Numbered from the stretch's first letter, positions 37,034 through 46,118 are shown. The stretch is DNA of 64,000 nt from Streptomyces fumanus (GCF_014655295.1 NZ_BNBI01000007.1:310001-374000), one strand, 5' to 3'. The notes: a model not told the origin generated them from the sequence alone. Made by a program: numbers and translations.

Positions 37034-38060
37034 CATGAGCAGACGCAGAAGACTCCTCGCGACCGCTGTCGCCCTCGCCGTGGTCGCCGCCGGACTCGTC
37101 ACCGCCCGCGCCCTGGACCGGGCCGGCACCCGCCTCACCGCCTACTTCGACCGCGCCGTCGGCATCTACGCCGGCTCCGACCTGCGCATCCTCGGCGTCC
37201 GCGTCGGCGAGGTCGCCTCGGTCCGCCCCCAGGGCACCCGGGTACGGGTCGAGCTCGCCCTGGACGACGGCGTACGGGTACCGAAGTCGGCGCGGGCCCT
37301 GGTGGTCGCGCCGAGCATCGTCGCCGACCGCTACGTCCAGCTCACCCCGGCCTACCGCGCCGGCCCCGCCCTCGCCGACGGCGCCGTCCTGCCCGCCTCC
37401 CGCAACCGCACCCCGGTCGAGATCGACCAGCTCTACGCCTCGATCACCGAGCTGAGCAAGGCACTCGGTCCGGACGGCGCCAACTCCTCCGGCGCCCTGT
37501 CCGACCTGCTGAAGACCGGCGCCGCCAACCTCGACGGCAACGGCGAGGCGATCGGCGACAGCGTCGAGGAGTTCGGGAAGGCCGCCAAGACCCTCGACGG
37601 CTCCGGCGACGACCTGTTCGCCACCCTCCGCAGCCTGCAGACCGTCACCACGATGCTGGCCGAGAAGGACACCGATGTCCGCACCGCCCAGGAACGGCTG
37701 GACACGGTCGTCGGCTACTTCGCCGACAACAAGGACGACCTCGCCGGCGCGCTGGACGAACTCGGCACGGCACTCGGCCAGGTGAAGACCTTCATCAAGG
37801 ACAACCGCGGCGAACTGAAGAAGAACGTCGAACGGCTCGTCCCGATCACCCAGACCCTGGTCCGCCAACGCGCCTCCCTGGCCGAGGCCCTGGACGTCGC
37901 CCCGCTGGCCGCCGGCAACCTCGTCGACGCCTACGACCCCGACACCGGCAGGATCGACGGCCGCGCCGACCTCAACGAGATCAGCATGGGCGGCCCGCTG
38001 CTGCCCCTGCCGGCCACCGGCGGCTCGGCGACCTCCGGCACCGGGAAGGGGCAGCGGTGA
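37026..38060 (+). CDS. MCE-family protein 4 (MceD position)
   Basis: This 344-residue protein starts at GTG 37026 within the end of the previous gene; ATG 37035 is an alternative. A short membrane helix (ATAVALAVVAAGLV) is followed by an MCE domain at about residues 35-115 (DLRILGVRVGEVASV, SIVADRYVQLTP) and a helical tail. No lipobox Cys is present. Confidence 0.92.
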   Translation: MSDMSRRRRLLATAVALAVVAAGLVTARALDRAGTRLTAYFDRAVGIYAGSDLRILGVRVGEVASVRPQGTRVRVELALDDGVRVPKSARALVVAPSIVADRYVQLTPAYRAGPALADGAVLPASRNRTPVEIDQLYASITELSKALGPDGANSSGALSDLLKTGAANLDGNGEAIGDSVEEFGKAAKTLDGSGDDLFATLRSLQTVTTMLAEKDTDVRTAQERLDTVVGYFADNKDDLAGALDELGTALGQVKTFIKDNRGELKKNVERLVPITQTLVRQRASLAEALDVAPLAAGNLVDAYDPDTGRIDGRADLNEISMGGPLLPLPATGGSATSGTGKGQR

Positions 38061-39388
38061 AGCGGGTCGTGGGACGCCGGGGAAGGACGTCCGAACCGGA
38101 GCACACCCCGGGCACGGACCAGGTGGAGACCGCCGAGGCGGACCGCGTCGAACCCCCGCACGGCACGGTACGGCGCCGGGCGCTCGGCACCGGAGCCGCC
38201 CTCGGCACCGGGATCGGCGGGCTCCTCGCCCTCGGCCTCGGCTTCTCCCTGGCCCTCGGCGCGTTCTCCGTCACCGCCCCGCGCTTCGACGGCATCGAGG
38301 ACCTGCCCCTGCCGGGCGGCGCCGACCTCGGCCCGCACCCCTACACCGTCACCGCCGAACTGGACGACGCCCTCAGTCTGGTGCCGCACGCCGCGGTCAA
38401 GGTCAACGACGTCGCCGTGGGCCGGGTCACCGGCATCCGCCTCGACGGCGACACCTGGGCCGCCCGGGTCACCATGGAGATCAACGGCGACATCGACCTG
38501 CCCCGCGACACCGGGGCCCGCCTGGAACAGTCCAGCCTGCTCGGCGAGAAGTACGTCCAACTGGTCGCCCCGGCCAAGTCCGCCGCCGCCGGCAGACTCG
38601 GCGACGGCGGTGTCATCCCGCTCTCCCGCACCGGCCGCGACACCGAGGTCGAGGAGGTGTTCGGCGCCCTGTCCCTGCTGCTCAACGGCGGCGGCGTCAA
38701 CCAGCTCAAGACCATCACCCGGGAACTCAACCAGGCCCTCGGCGGACGCGAACCCCAGGTGCGCTCCATGCTGAAACGGGTCGAGGAACTCGTCGCGGAC
38801 CTCGACGACCACCGCGGTGACATCACCGACGCCCTGGACAGCGTCAACCGGCTCTCCGCCACCCTCGCCGGCCGTGACGACGACATCCGCACCGTCGTGA
38901 GCGACCTCTCGCCCGGCCTGAAGACCCTGCACGAACAGCGCGGCTCCCTGCTGACCATGCTGCGCTCCCTGGACACCCTGTCCGGGGTCGCCGTCTCCAC
39001 CGTCGAAGCCAGCAAGGACGACATGGTCGCCGACCTCAAGGCCCTCGCCCCCACTCTCAAGGCCCTCGCCGACGCGGGGAACGACCTGCCCGACTCCCTC
39101 CAGGTGCTGCTCACCTACCCGTTCACCGACGAGGTGCTCAACGGCGTCAAGGGCGACTACCTCAACGTGTACCTGAGCATGACCGCCGAGCCGGGGACCC
39201 AGATCATCCCGCCCCTGATACCCGGCAGCACCCTTTCGCCGACCGCCACCCCGCAGGCCGGACGGGACACCGCCGCATCCCGGAAGCGGTCCGGCACCGG
39301 GACCTCGGCCTCCCCGGCGGCACCGCTGCCCCTGCCCTCCGTGGCGACGCCCACCCACGGACCCGGGGACGGAGGCACCCACCGATGA
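38057..39388 (+). CDS. MCE-family protein 5 (MceE position)
   Basis: At 443 residues this is the longest of the six. It has a long charged cytoplasmic N-terminus, a membrane helix at about residues 50-73 and an MCE domain at about 90-175 (AVKVNDVAVGRVTGI, SSLLGEKYVQLVAP). Helices follow, then a Pro/Thr/Ser-rich tail. In mycobacteria the MceE position is often a lipoprotein, but I see no lipobox here. The ATG start overlaps the previous stop by 4 bases. Confidence 0.92.
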   Translation: MKRVVGRRGRTSEPEHTPGTDQVETAEADRVEPPHGTVRRRALGTGAALGTGIGGLLALGLGFSLALGAFSVTAPRFDGIEDLPLPGGADLGPHPYTVTAELDDALSLVPHAAVKVNDVAVGRVTGIRLDGDTWAARVTMEINGDIDLPRDTGARLEQSSLLGEKYVQLVAPAKSAAAGRLGDGGVIPLSRTGRDTEVEEVFGALSLLLNGGGVNQLKTITRELNQALGGREPQVRSMLKRVEELVADLDDHRGDITDALDSVNRLSATLAGRDDDIRTVVSDLSPGLKTLHEQRGSLLTMLRSLDTLSGVAVSTVEASKDDMVADLKALAPTLKALADAGNDLPDSLQVLLTYPFTDEVLNGVKGDYLNVYLSMTAEPGTQIIPPLIPGSTLSPTATPQAGRDTAASRKRSGTGTSASPAAPLPLPSVATPTHGPGDGGTHR

Positions 39389-40674
39389 TCACCCTCGCCG
39401 TACGCCTGAAGAACCTCGCCTTCCTGCTCATCGCCGTCCTCGTCCTCGGCTTCCTCGGCATCCGCTACGCCGACCTCGGCCGGTACGTCGGCGTCGCCGA
39501 CCACTACATAGTCGAGGTCGAACTCCCGCGCACCGGCGGCCTGTTCACCCACTCCGACGTCACCTACCGGGGCGTCTCGGTGGGCCGGGTCGGCCGGATC
39601 GACCTCACCGCCGACGGGGTGGTCGCCCAGTTGCGCATCAAGAAGTCCGCGCCGCGCATCCCGGCCGACACCCGGGCCGTGGTCGCCGGGCTCTCCGCGG
39701 TCGGCGAGCAGTACATCGACCTGCGGCCGGAGAGCGACACCGGCCCCTACCTCGCCGACGGCAGCCGCATCGAACAACCCGACACCGAGGTGCCCGCCCC
39801 CGTCACCGACGTCCTCACCAGCCTGAACGACCTCACCAGGTCCGTGCCGCTGGAGGACCTGCGCACGGTCGTCGACGAGTTCGGCAAAGCCTTCGAAGGA
39901 CACGGCGACGACCTGCAGAAGCTGCTGGACAACGGCAGCGCCTTCATCGAGGCCGCCGACCGCAACCTGCCCGCCACCACCCGCCTGCTCACCGACGGCG
40001 AGACCGTGCTGCGCACCCAGGCCGAGGAGGCGGACGCCATCCGCGGCTTCGCCGACGGCGCCACCGAACTGGCCCGCACCCTCAAGAACTCCGACGCCGA
40101 CCTGCGCCGCCTGCTGGCCGTCACACCCGAGGCCGCCACCCAGGTCAGCGGGTTGCTGCGGGACCTGGACCCCAGCCTCGGCGTGGTCCTCGCCAACCTG
40201 CTCACCACCTCCGAGATCGCCGTCACCCGGCAGCGCGGCATCGAGGAACTCCTCGTGAAGTACCCGGCGGCCGTCTCGGCCGGTGCCACCGCCGTCGACG
40301 GAGGAACCATGAAACTCGGCCTGGCCGTCACCTTCTTCCAGCCCCTGCCCTGCACCGACGGCTACGGCGGCACCCGCTACCGCACCGGCCTGGACCTCGG
40401 CACCGCACCGGCCCTCAACACCGGCGCCGCCTGCACCGCACCGGCCGCCAGCGGGGTCAACGTACGGGGGTCCGCCCACGCGCCCCGGGGCGGCGCCGTA
40501 CCCGACCCGGCCAGACCCGGCTCCCTGCCTTCCGGCAGCACGGACCGGACCACCGCGGCCCCGGCCGGGTCCACCGCCGACCTGCCGGGCGCGTTGTCCC
40601 TGCCGGACCCGGGCGGCACGCCGGTGACCGGACTGCCGGGGCTGCTCGGCGCGGACCCGGAGGCGGGCCGATGA
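39385..40674 (+). CDS. MCE-family protein 6 (MceF position)
   Basis: This 429-residue protein is the last of the six Mce subunits. The membrane helix is at about residues 10-28 (FLLIAVLVLGFLGI). The MCE domain is at about 38-118 (DVTYRGVSVGRVGRI, SAVGEQYIDLRPE), followed by a long helical region and a low-complexity Pro/Gly/Thr C-terminus. It overlaps both neighbours by 4 bases. Confidence 0.92.
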   Translation: MITLAVRLKNLAFLLIAVLVLGFLGIRYADLGRYVGVADHYIVEVELPRTGGLFTHSDVTYRGVSVGRVGRIDLTADGVVAQLRIKKSAPRIPADTRAVVAGLSAVGEQYIDLRPESDTGPYLADGSRIEQPDTEVPAPVTDVLTSLNDLTRSVPLEDLRTVVDEFGKAFEGHGDDLQKLLDNGSAFIEAADRNLPATTRLLTDGETVLRTQAEEADAIRGFADGATELARTLKNSDADLRRLLAVTPEAATQVSGLLRDLDPSLGVVLANLLTTSEIAVTRQRGIEELLVKYPAAVSAGATAVDGGTMKLGLAVTFFQPLPCTDGYGGTRYRTGLDLGTAPALNTGAACTAPAASGVNVRGSAHAPRGGAVPDPARPGSLPSGSTDRTTAAPAGSTADLPGALSLPDPGGTPVTGLPGLLGADPEAGR

Positions 40675-41189
40675 GACGGGCACGCGTCCTGACCGGCGCC
40701 GCAGTGGCACTGGCGCTGGCGTTCTGCGGCACCGGGGCGTGGACGTACGCCCAGGCGCGGGGCGACGACTCCCTCGCGTACGGCCGCGCACGCGACGAGG
40801 CGCTGGCCGACGGACGCGACCGGCTCGCCGTCCTCACCACCCTCGACGCCTCGTCCCGGGAGCGGGCACGGGCCGGCATCCAGGACTGGCGGGCCGCCTC
40901 GACCGGTCCGCTCCGGGACGAACTCGGCGCCACGGTGCCCCGGCAGGGCGCTTCGGCACGGGGCACGGTCACGGAGGCCGCGCTCACCGCCCTGGACACC
41001 CGCGCGGGCACCGCCAAGCTCATCGCCACCGTGCGCGTCGAGGTGACGTCCGCCGGGGCGAAGGCGCCGGCCACGGACCGCAAGCGCCTGGAGGCGGTGC
41101 TGGCCCGCACGGGCGAGGGGGAGTGGAAGGTGAAGTCACTGAGCGCGGTACCGCTGGCGCGGACGGCGGAGGAGGACGAGAGCCGATGA
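40671..41189 (+). CDS. Mce-associated membrane protein 1
   Basis: This 172-residue protein has one N-terminal membrane helix (TGAAVALALAFCGTGAW) and a cone-shaped SnoaL/NTF2-like extracytoplasmic domain, as in Mce-associated (Mas) proteins. In mycobacteria such proteins stabilise the Mce complex. It overlaps MceF and the next gene by 4 bases each. Confidence 0.85.
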   Translation: MRRARVLTGAAVALALAFCGTGAWTYAQARGDDSLAYGRARDEALADGRDRLAVLTTLDASSRERARAGIQDWRAASTGPLRDELGATVPRQGASARGTVTEAALTALDTRAGTAKLIATVRVEVTSAGAKAPATDRKRLEAVLARTGEGEWKVKSLSAVPLARTAEEDESR

Positions 41190-41932
41190 CACGGCTGCGG
41201 CACGTCGCCCGGTCCCGGGCGGCCACCGGCGCGGACGCCCACGGGGAGCCCGGCGCGGACGCTCGCGTGGAGTCCGGTACGGATGCCTATGCAGAGCCCG
41301 GCACCGACGCTCACCCGGAGCCCGGTACGGATGCCCACGCGGGGTTCGGTACGGATGCCCACGCGGAGCCCGGCACCGACGCCACCCCGGACCCCGGCAC
41401 CGACACGCCCCCCGAGGAGCCGCCGCGCCCCCGTGTCCCGGCCCGGCGCCTCCTCCCCGCGGTGGGCGCGGCCCTGCTCGTCCTCGCCGGGGGCGGCTTC
41501 CTCTACGGCGCCCACCAGCTCAGAGCCACCCCCTCGGCCGGGAACCACGCGCTGACCGACGCCGAGGAGACCGCCCGCGTCGCCGGGGAGGTCGGCAACG
41601 GCCTCGCCCGCGTCTTCTCGTACACGCCGGACGGTCTGGACGCCACCGAACGCGCGGCGCGCTCCGTCCTCGCGGGGCGGGCGCAGCGCCAGTACACGGA
41701 GCTGATGGGCCGGATCCGCGCGGACCTGGCCGAGCAGCGGGTCACCCTGAGTACCCAGGCGGTCCGCACCGGAGTGATCGAACTCGACGGTGACCGCGCG
41801 CGGTTGCTGGTCTTCCTCGACCAGATCACGCACCGCGGCAAGGCGGGCGCCACCTCCGCGGCGGCCCAGCTCACCGTCACCGCGCGCCGGCAGGAGGACC
41901 AGTGGCGGATCGTCGACATCAGGACCCGCTGA
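41186..41932 (+). CDS. Mce-associated membrane protein 2 with octapeptide repeats
   Basis: This 248-residue protein starts at ATG 41186. Its cytoplasmic N-terminus consists of eight consecutive octapeptides of the GTDAHxEP type (residues 15-78). A membrane helix follows (LLPAVGAALLVLAGGGFLYG), then a Mas-type extracytoplasmic domain (FSYTPDGLDATERAARSVLAG). The repeat is acidic and probably unstructured. It is absent from its three paralogues in this operon. Confidence 0.85.
   Translation: MTRLRHVARSRAATGADAHGEPGADARVESGTDAYAEPGTDAHPEPGTDAHAGFGTDAHAEPGTDATPDPGTDTPPEEPPRPRVPARRLLPAVGAALLVLAGGGFLYGAHQLRATPSAGNHALTDAEETARVAGEVGNGLARVFSYTPDGLDATERAARSVLAGRAQRQYTELMGRIRADLAEQRVTLSTQAVRTGVIELDGDRARLLVFLDQITHRGKAGATSAAAQLTVTARRQEDQWRIVDIRTR
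41228..41419 (+). repeat. Eight tandem 24-base coding repeats
   Basis: Eight 24-base units encode GADAHGEP, GADARVES, GTDAYAEP, GTDAHPEP, GTDAHAGF, GTDAHAEP, GTDATPDP and GTDTPPEE. The reading frame is preserved, so copy number can change without breaking the gene. Confidence 0.85.
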
Positions 41933-41958
41933 ACGGGCGCGGGGAGAGGGGAACACGG

Positions 41959-42507
41959 ATGGAACGCGCGACCAGCACACCGGCCCGGACGCGGAGGCCC
42001 CCGGTCACGGCCCTGGCCCTCGTCCTCGCGCTGATCGCGGGCGGCTTCGCCGGGTGGGCGGGCTGGGACTGGTACGACGCGGCCCACGACGACACCGTGG
42101 CGTACGCCGAGCAGCGCGACGCGGCCCTGGCCGCCGGTGAACAGGCCGTCCAGAACCTCAACACCCTCGACCACCGCAGCCTCGACCGGGGCCTGGACCT
42201 GTGGGAGTCCTCCACCACCGGGGAGCTGCACGACCAACTGGTCTCCGGGCGGGACGCGTTCGCCGAGCAGGTGAAGACGGCCAAGACGGTGACCACCGCG
42301 AAGGTGCTCTCCGGCGCGCTCACCGAACTCGACGACCGGGCCGGCCGGGCCCGGGTGATGGTCGCGCTGCGGGTGACCGTGAAGGCACCGGGCGAGGCGA
42401 GCACCGACAAGGACAGCCGCATGCTCGGCGAACTGACCCGCACCGACGGCCACTGGAAGCTCAGCGCCCTGGGCCAGGCCCCGGTGGGCGGCAACCCGGC
42501 GAACTGA
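41959..42507 (+). CDS. Mce-associated membrane protein 3
   Basis: This 182-residue protein starts at ATG 41959, with GGGGAGAGGGG upstream. It has a single membrane helix (LALVLALIAGGFAGWAGW) and a Mas-type domain. It resembles the protein at 40671 most closely (shared VAYAEQRDAALAAGEQ-like stretch and similar length), so the two are probably duplicates. Confidence 0.83.
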   Translation: MERATSTPARTRRPPVTALALVLALIAGGFAGWAGWDWYDAAHDDTVAYAEQRDAALAAGEQAVQNLNTLDHRSLDRGLDLWESSTTGELHDQLVSGRDAFAEQVKTAKTVTTAKVLSGALTELDDRAGRARVMVALRVTVKAPGEASTDKDSRMLGELTRTDGHWKLSALGQAPVGGNPAN

Positions 42508-42534
42508 CCGTCAGCAGGAGAGGACGACACCACG

Positions 42535-43275
42535 ATGCCGACGACCCGCCACCACCTGAACAACGCCCGCCGCCGCCAGGCCCGCGCCGCCCTGCGCACC
42601 CCGGTCGCCACCGACACCCCCCGGGACCGCGCGGAACCGCCCGCCCGTCCCCGGCCCGCCGCACCGCGCGCCACGACACCGGTCGTCCGCGACGCACCGC
42701 CCCCGCCCGGCGCGGACACCGACCCCCCACGGCAGCGGACCCCCCGCCCACGCCCATCCCGCGCCCTCGTGGCCCTCTGCCTGCTCACCCTCCTCCTCGG
42801 CGGCTTCGCCGGCTGGGCGCACTCCCGCGCCGAAGCCCTCCGGGACACCCCGGCCGCCCGCGACACCGCCCTCTCCGACACCGCCCGCACCAGCCAGATC
42901 AAGGGACAGACGACCAAGGCCGTCGCCGCGCTCTTCTCGTACGACCACGCCGACCCCGAGGCCCTCGACCGGGCCGCCGGGCAATGGCTGACGGGACCCG
43001 CCGTCGCCGAGCACCGGAAGCTGTTCGGCGCCATCCGCACCCGGGCCGCACAGCAGAAGGCCGTGATCACCACCACCGTCACCGACAGCGCGGTCGAGCG
43101 CATCGAGGGCGACCGGGCCCGGGTCCTGGTCTACGCCGACCAGAGCAGCGTCAGCACCGCGGGCGACAAGAAGGCCGACGACGACGGCACCTACGCCGGG
43201 GCGATGCTCGCCCTCGACCTCGAACGGCACAAGGGCCGCTGGCTGGTCTCGGGCATCGACACCTTCGGCCGCTGA
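42535..43275 (+). CDS. Mce-associated membrane protein 4
   Basis: This 246-residue protein has a Pro/Arg-rich cytoplasmic N-terminus of about 75 residues and one membrane helix (LVALCLLTLLLGGFAGWA). Its Mas-type domain has the same AVAALFSYDHADPEAL pattern as the protein at 41186, so these two also form a related pair. Confidence 0.83.
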   Translation: MPTTRHHLNNARRRQARAALRTPVATDTPRDRAEPPARPRPAAPRATTPVVRDAPPPPGADTDPPRQRTPRPRPSRALVALCLLTLLLGGFAGWAHSRAEALRDTPAARDTALSDTARTSQIKGQTTKAVAALFSYDHADPEALDRAAGQWLTGPAVAEHRKLFGAIRTRAAQQKAVITTTVTDSAVERIEGDRARVLVYADQSSVSTAGDKKADDDGTYAGAMLALDLERHKGRWLVSGIDTFGR

Positions 43276-43312
43276 ACCCCGTACGCGCCTCACCCCCAGG
43301 GAGTGACCGACC

Positions 43313-44587
43313 ATGCCCGAGCAGCGCGCCCGACGCGTATCCGCCCGGACCCGGCGAAGGCTGCGGGCCACCGCCGCCGCCGTGACCGCGGTGGCGGCGC
43401 TCACCGCCTCGCAGGCCCACGGACCGGCCCAGCCCGAACGCGTCCGCCCGGCGCCCGCCGCCGACGACCGCCCCGCTCCCGCCCCCGCCGCGGGGGCCCC
43501 GTACGCCGCCGAGGCCGCCCCGCCGCCCGACGACGGCTCGTACCACACCGAACTGCCGCCGCTGGTCTCCCCGGACGTGCCGGCGCCCTCGACGCCGGCC
43601 GCCCGGGCGCGCGCCCAGGCCGGCATCCCGGGCACCGTGCTGCGCGCCTACCGGGCGGCGGAGCGGTCGGTGGGCCGCACGGACCCCGGCTGCGGGCTGC
43701 CCTGGGAACTGCTCGCGGCGATCGGCAAGGTGGAGTCCGGGCAGGCGCGCGGCGGCGCGGTGGACCGGGACGGCACCACCCTCGGCCGGATCACCGGCCC
43801 GGCGCTCGACGGCGTCCACTTCGCCCTGATCCTGGACACCGACGACGGCGTCCACGACGGGGACACGGTGTACGACCGGGCGGTGGGGCCGATGCAGTTC
43901 CTGCCGTCGACCTGGGCCCGGTGGGGCGCGGACGGCAACGGCGACGGCCGCGCCGACCCCAACAACATCTTCGACGCGGCCCTCGCCGCCGGGCACTACC
44001 TGTGCGCCGGGGACCGCGACCTGAGGCGGGCCGCCGACCTGGACCGGGCGGTGCTCAGCTACAACAATTCACGTGCCTACCTGGACCTGGTCCGCCACTG
44101 GCTGGAGTTCTACCGCAGGGGCGTGCACCCGGTGCCCGACGGCACGGGTGCCGTGCCCCGGTCCCCGGGGGCCGGCGGTACCACCCCGGCGACGGAACCT
44201 GCCGACAAGGACCGCGGCGGAACCGCCGGCGACCGGGACGGCCGGGGCGGCCGGGACGACGACGGCAAGGGCGGTGGCGACGGCAAGGGCGGTGGCGGCG
44301 AGGGCATCATCATCGGCCCCGACCCCGGTACGCCCACCCCGTCCCCCTCTCCCACCCGCTCGGTGCCGCCCTCGCCGTCACCCTCCACCACGGCACCGGA
44401 CCCCGACCCCTCCCCGACCCAGGACCCCTCGCCCACCCCGACCCCCACCGATCCGTCCACGCCGGCCCCCGACCCGTCCACGCCGGAGAACTGCCCGACC
44501 GACTCGGCGAGTCCCTCCTCCGGCACCGACGCGTCGCCCACCCCCGATCCGACCACGCCCGGAAGCGAACCGACCTGCCCGGCCTAG
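43313..44587 (+). CDS. Secreted lytic transglycosylase with Pro/Thr-rich tail
   Basis: This is a peptidoglycan-cleaving enzyme of 424 residues, exported by a signal peptide (ATAAAVTAVAALTASQAHG). The MltB/SLT-type catalytic domain is at about residues 115-265: WELLAAIGKVESG (Glu is the acid), AVGPMQFLPSTWARWG and LSYNNSRAYLDLV. The last 150 residues are low-complexity Gly/Asp then Pro/Ser/Thr, probably spanning the wall. It ends the Mce operon and could open the wall for the Mce tube. Its TAG stop is completed by the first base of the inverted repeat bordering the 5.4-kb island, so its original C-terminus may differ. Confidence 0.87.
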   Translation: MPEQRARRVSARTRRRLRATAAAVTAVAALTASQAHGPAQPERVRPAPAADDRPAPAPAAGAPYAAEAAPPPDDGSYHTELPPLVSPDVPAPSTPAARARAQAGIPGTVLRAYRAAERSVGRTDPGCGLPWELLAAIGKVESGQARGGAVDRDGTTLGRITGPALDGVHFALILDTDDGVHDGDTVYDRAVGPMQFLPSTWARWGADGNGDGRADPNNIFDAALAAGHYLCAGDRDLRRAADLDRAVLSYNNSRAYLDLVRHWLEFYRRGVHPVPDGTGAVPRSPGAGGTTPATEPADKDRGGTAGDRDGRGGRDDDGKGGGDGKGGGGEGIIIGPDPGTPTPSPSPTRSVPPSPSPSTTAPDPDPSPTQDPSPTPTPTDPSTPAPDPSTPENCPTDSASPSSGTDASPTPDPTTPGSEPTCPA

Positions 44588-44601
44588 TAGTGCTTCGTTA
44601 C
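44587..44601 (+). repeat. Left terminal inverted repeat of the island
   Basis: GTAGTGCTTCGTTAC. It overlaps the last base of the transglycosylase stop codon and pairs with 49934-49948. Confidence 0.6.
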
Positions 44602-44777
44602 GTTGAGTGATCACGGCTGATCGTGAGCGACTGGCGGCTTCCTGCACCATGACCGGCTGGTCCCAGGGGATGAGTAGCCGCCAGGAAACGCTCGGCTTCA
44701 TCCTTTCGAGTGGCTATCAGGTTCTCCAGGTCGGAGGGCACGCTCAGCGTGGCACGATAGGTGACCTCCGAAGTCAC
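44598..44777 (-). pseudogene. Possible 59-codon gene remnant ending in the left repeat
   Basis: The minus strand from GTG 44777 reads VTSEVTYRATLSVPSDLENL and continues to a TAA inside the left inverted repeat. It could be the remains of a transposase or of a gene cut by the insertion. I see no good ribosome site and recognise no family. Nothing else convincing lies in 44588-44887. Confidence 0.25.
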
Positions 44778-44887
44778 TTGTTCTGTGCGTCAGTTGGCAC
44801 TCCGTGCGACGACCGCGAGCTCCGTGCCGTTAGTACATGCATGGGCGCCGTCGTCAACTGGAATATCGCCTGAAGGATGGTCCCGGG

Positions 44888-45643
44888 ATGACGTCGGTAG
44901 GGATCTGGTGTGCGGTGTCGGAAGCGGATTATCCGTTGCTCGGACTCACCATGCGGAATCTGCTGGAACACGACAGGGTCGGCATCGCCCTCGTACTCCA
45001 CACCGGAGTTCGCCGCCCACACGACTACGGCGCTCTCGCCGCTCGCTTCGCCAATGTCCGGGAAGTTCACCGTAATTTCGGCGAGGGGTATTCCAAGAGC
45101 CTCGCCGACGGCGGCTACGACCAGCTCTCCGCCCGCAATTTCGCCTTGGACCTGCTCGAAGACATCGGCGTGGAGTGGGTGTTCCAGTTCGATGCCGATG
45201 ACTACTACAACCCCGATGTCATCACCGCGGTGGCGCAACTCGACGAGAGATTCGACGCCGTGAGCTGTTCGTGTTACACGCTGACCTCCGAGAGGAGCCA
45301 CTGGTACGAGCCGCGCCTGGAAAGAGACGTCGGCGGAAGGCGACTCCTCGATCCGCACACCAGGATATGGCGCAGTCGCCTGGCCAAGAGGTTCGAGCTC
45401 TGTCCGATCGCATCGCAGCGGTACGCCAACATCACCCGGCATTGCGGCGTCACGTTCCGCGGCCATCCGCATTGGCGCTTCCAAGCCTTGGACGGACCGT
45501 TCCACTTTCATCTCCACTGTCTGCTGGGCAAGCGCCACACCGCGGCTCGTACGGCGAGTCGGGACCTCGGCAGACCTGTCCCGCCACAATTGTCGAAATG
45601 CATCAAAGAGTTGGCACGATGGAGGTATTCACATGTCGAATGA
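44888..45643 (+). CDS. GT2-like glycosyltransferase in the island
   Basis: This is a cytoplasmic nucleotide-sugar glycosyltransferase of 251 residues. ATG 44888 follows AAGGA at 10 bases. A GT-A-type fold is suggested by the opening GIWCAVSEADYPLLGL and the metal-binding DxD motif FQFDADDYYNP (Asp102/Asp104). A His-rich stretch near residues 205-232 (HPHWRFQALDGPFHFHLHC) is unusual. The 161-residue protein starts inside its 3' end. In this context it may decorate the product of the radical SAM enzymes or a surface sugar; both are inferences. Codon use is less G/C-biased than in host genes. Confidence 0.72.
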   Translation: MTSVGIWCAVSEADYPLLGLTMRNLLEHDRVGIALVLHTGVRRPHDYGALAARFANVREVHRNFGEGYSKSLADGGYDQLSARNFALDLLEDIGVEWVFQFDADDYYNPDVITAVAQLDERFDAVSCSCYTLTSERSHWYEPRLERDVGGRRLLDPHTRIWRSRLAKRFELCPIASQRYANITRHCGVTFRGHPHWRFQALDGPFHFHLHCLLGKRHTAARTASRDLGRPVPPQLSKCIKELARWRYSHVE

Positions 45644-46118
45644 GGGCGCGGACCGGGTGTACATCTCGGAACCGGTCGATCTGAGCCGTCAGGTCTACGT
45701 AGAAAACAGCGACTACCAGCTATTATGCTGCGGCCATCCGTCCGGCGGCGGGACCTCCGGCGGCGGGGGCTCGACGGATAACTGGCTGACGGCGGCCGAG
45801 CTGGTCTACGACATGACGGGGAACCCGGGCCGGGTGGTCAGCGACATCATCACCTTCGACTACGACTCTGAGACCAGGATCGAGATCAAGGTGCTCGGCG
45901 GAGAGTTCGCGATCATTCGAGGTGATGACGTACTGCACTCCGGAAGAAAGGCTTTCGAGTTGCTGATGAGGTTGCAGGATCTCACCTTCGAAGGCGCGCT
46001 CGAGTGGATCGCCGAGAAGTACTCCGTCGAGAAGGCCGAGGTGCTGGCACACGATTACGTCGCACGGCGCTTGGGGACCCATCGAGCCGACGAGGAGCCG
46101 GAACATGGACGTGGATAG
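45633..46118 (+). CDS. 161-residue protein: conserved N-terminal tag, Cys-Cys/Gly-rich segment and RRE-like C-terminus
   Basis: This small protein starts at ATG 45633, preceded by GGAGG. Residues 4-15 (EGADRVYISEPV) nearly repeat the start of the second radical SAM enzyme. Residues 28-47 form a YQLLCCGH stretch followed by a Gly/Ser run. Residues about 80-145 look like a PqqD-type RiPP recognition element: two strands (RIEIKVLGGEFAIIRGDD), then helices AFELLMRLQDLTFEGALEWI and KAEVLAHDYVARRL. The same helices also resemble the end of the primase CHC2 zinc finger, so the fold is uncertain. It may be a substrate-binding partner, or itself the modified substrate. Codon 31 is TTA. It overlaps both neighbours. 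Confidence 0.7.
   Translation: MSNEGADRVYISEPVDLSRQVYVENSDYQLLCCGHPSGGGTSGGGGSTDNWLTAAELVYDMTGNPGRVVSDIITFDYDSETRIEIKVLGGEFAIIRGDDVLHSGRKAFELLMRLQDLTFEGALEWIAEKYSVEKAEVLAHDYVARRLGTHRADEEPEHGRG
45641..45677 (+). repeat. Direct repeat copy 1 (stop/start junction encoding EGADRVYISEPV)
   Basis: This contains the TGA stop of the glycosyltransferase gene and the first codons of the 161-residue protein. It matches 47545-47581 except for three bases. Confidence 0.75.

Noticed and set aside
44607..44873. 88-codon plus-strand frame just upstream of the island glycosyltransferase, with Cys near its end; considered as a precursor peptide.
   Set aside because: No correctly placed ribosome site, weak codon bias, and a competing minus-strand remnant over the same DNA.
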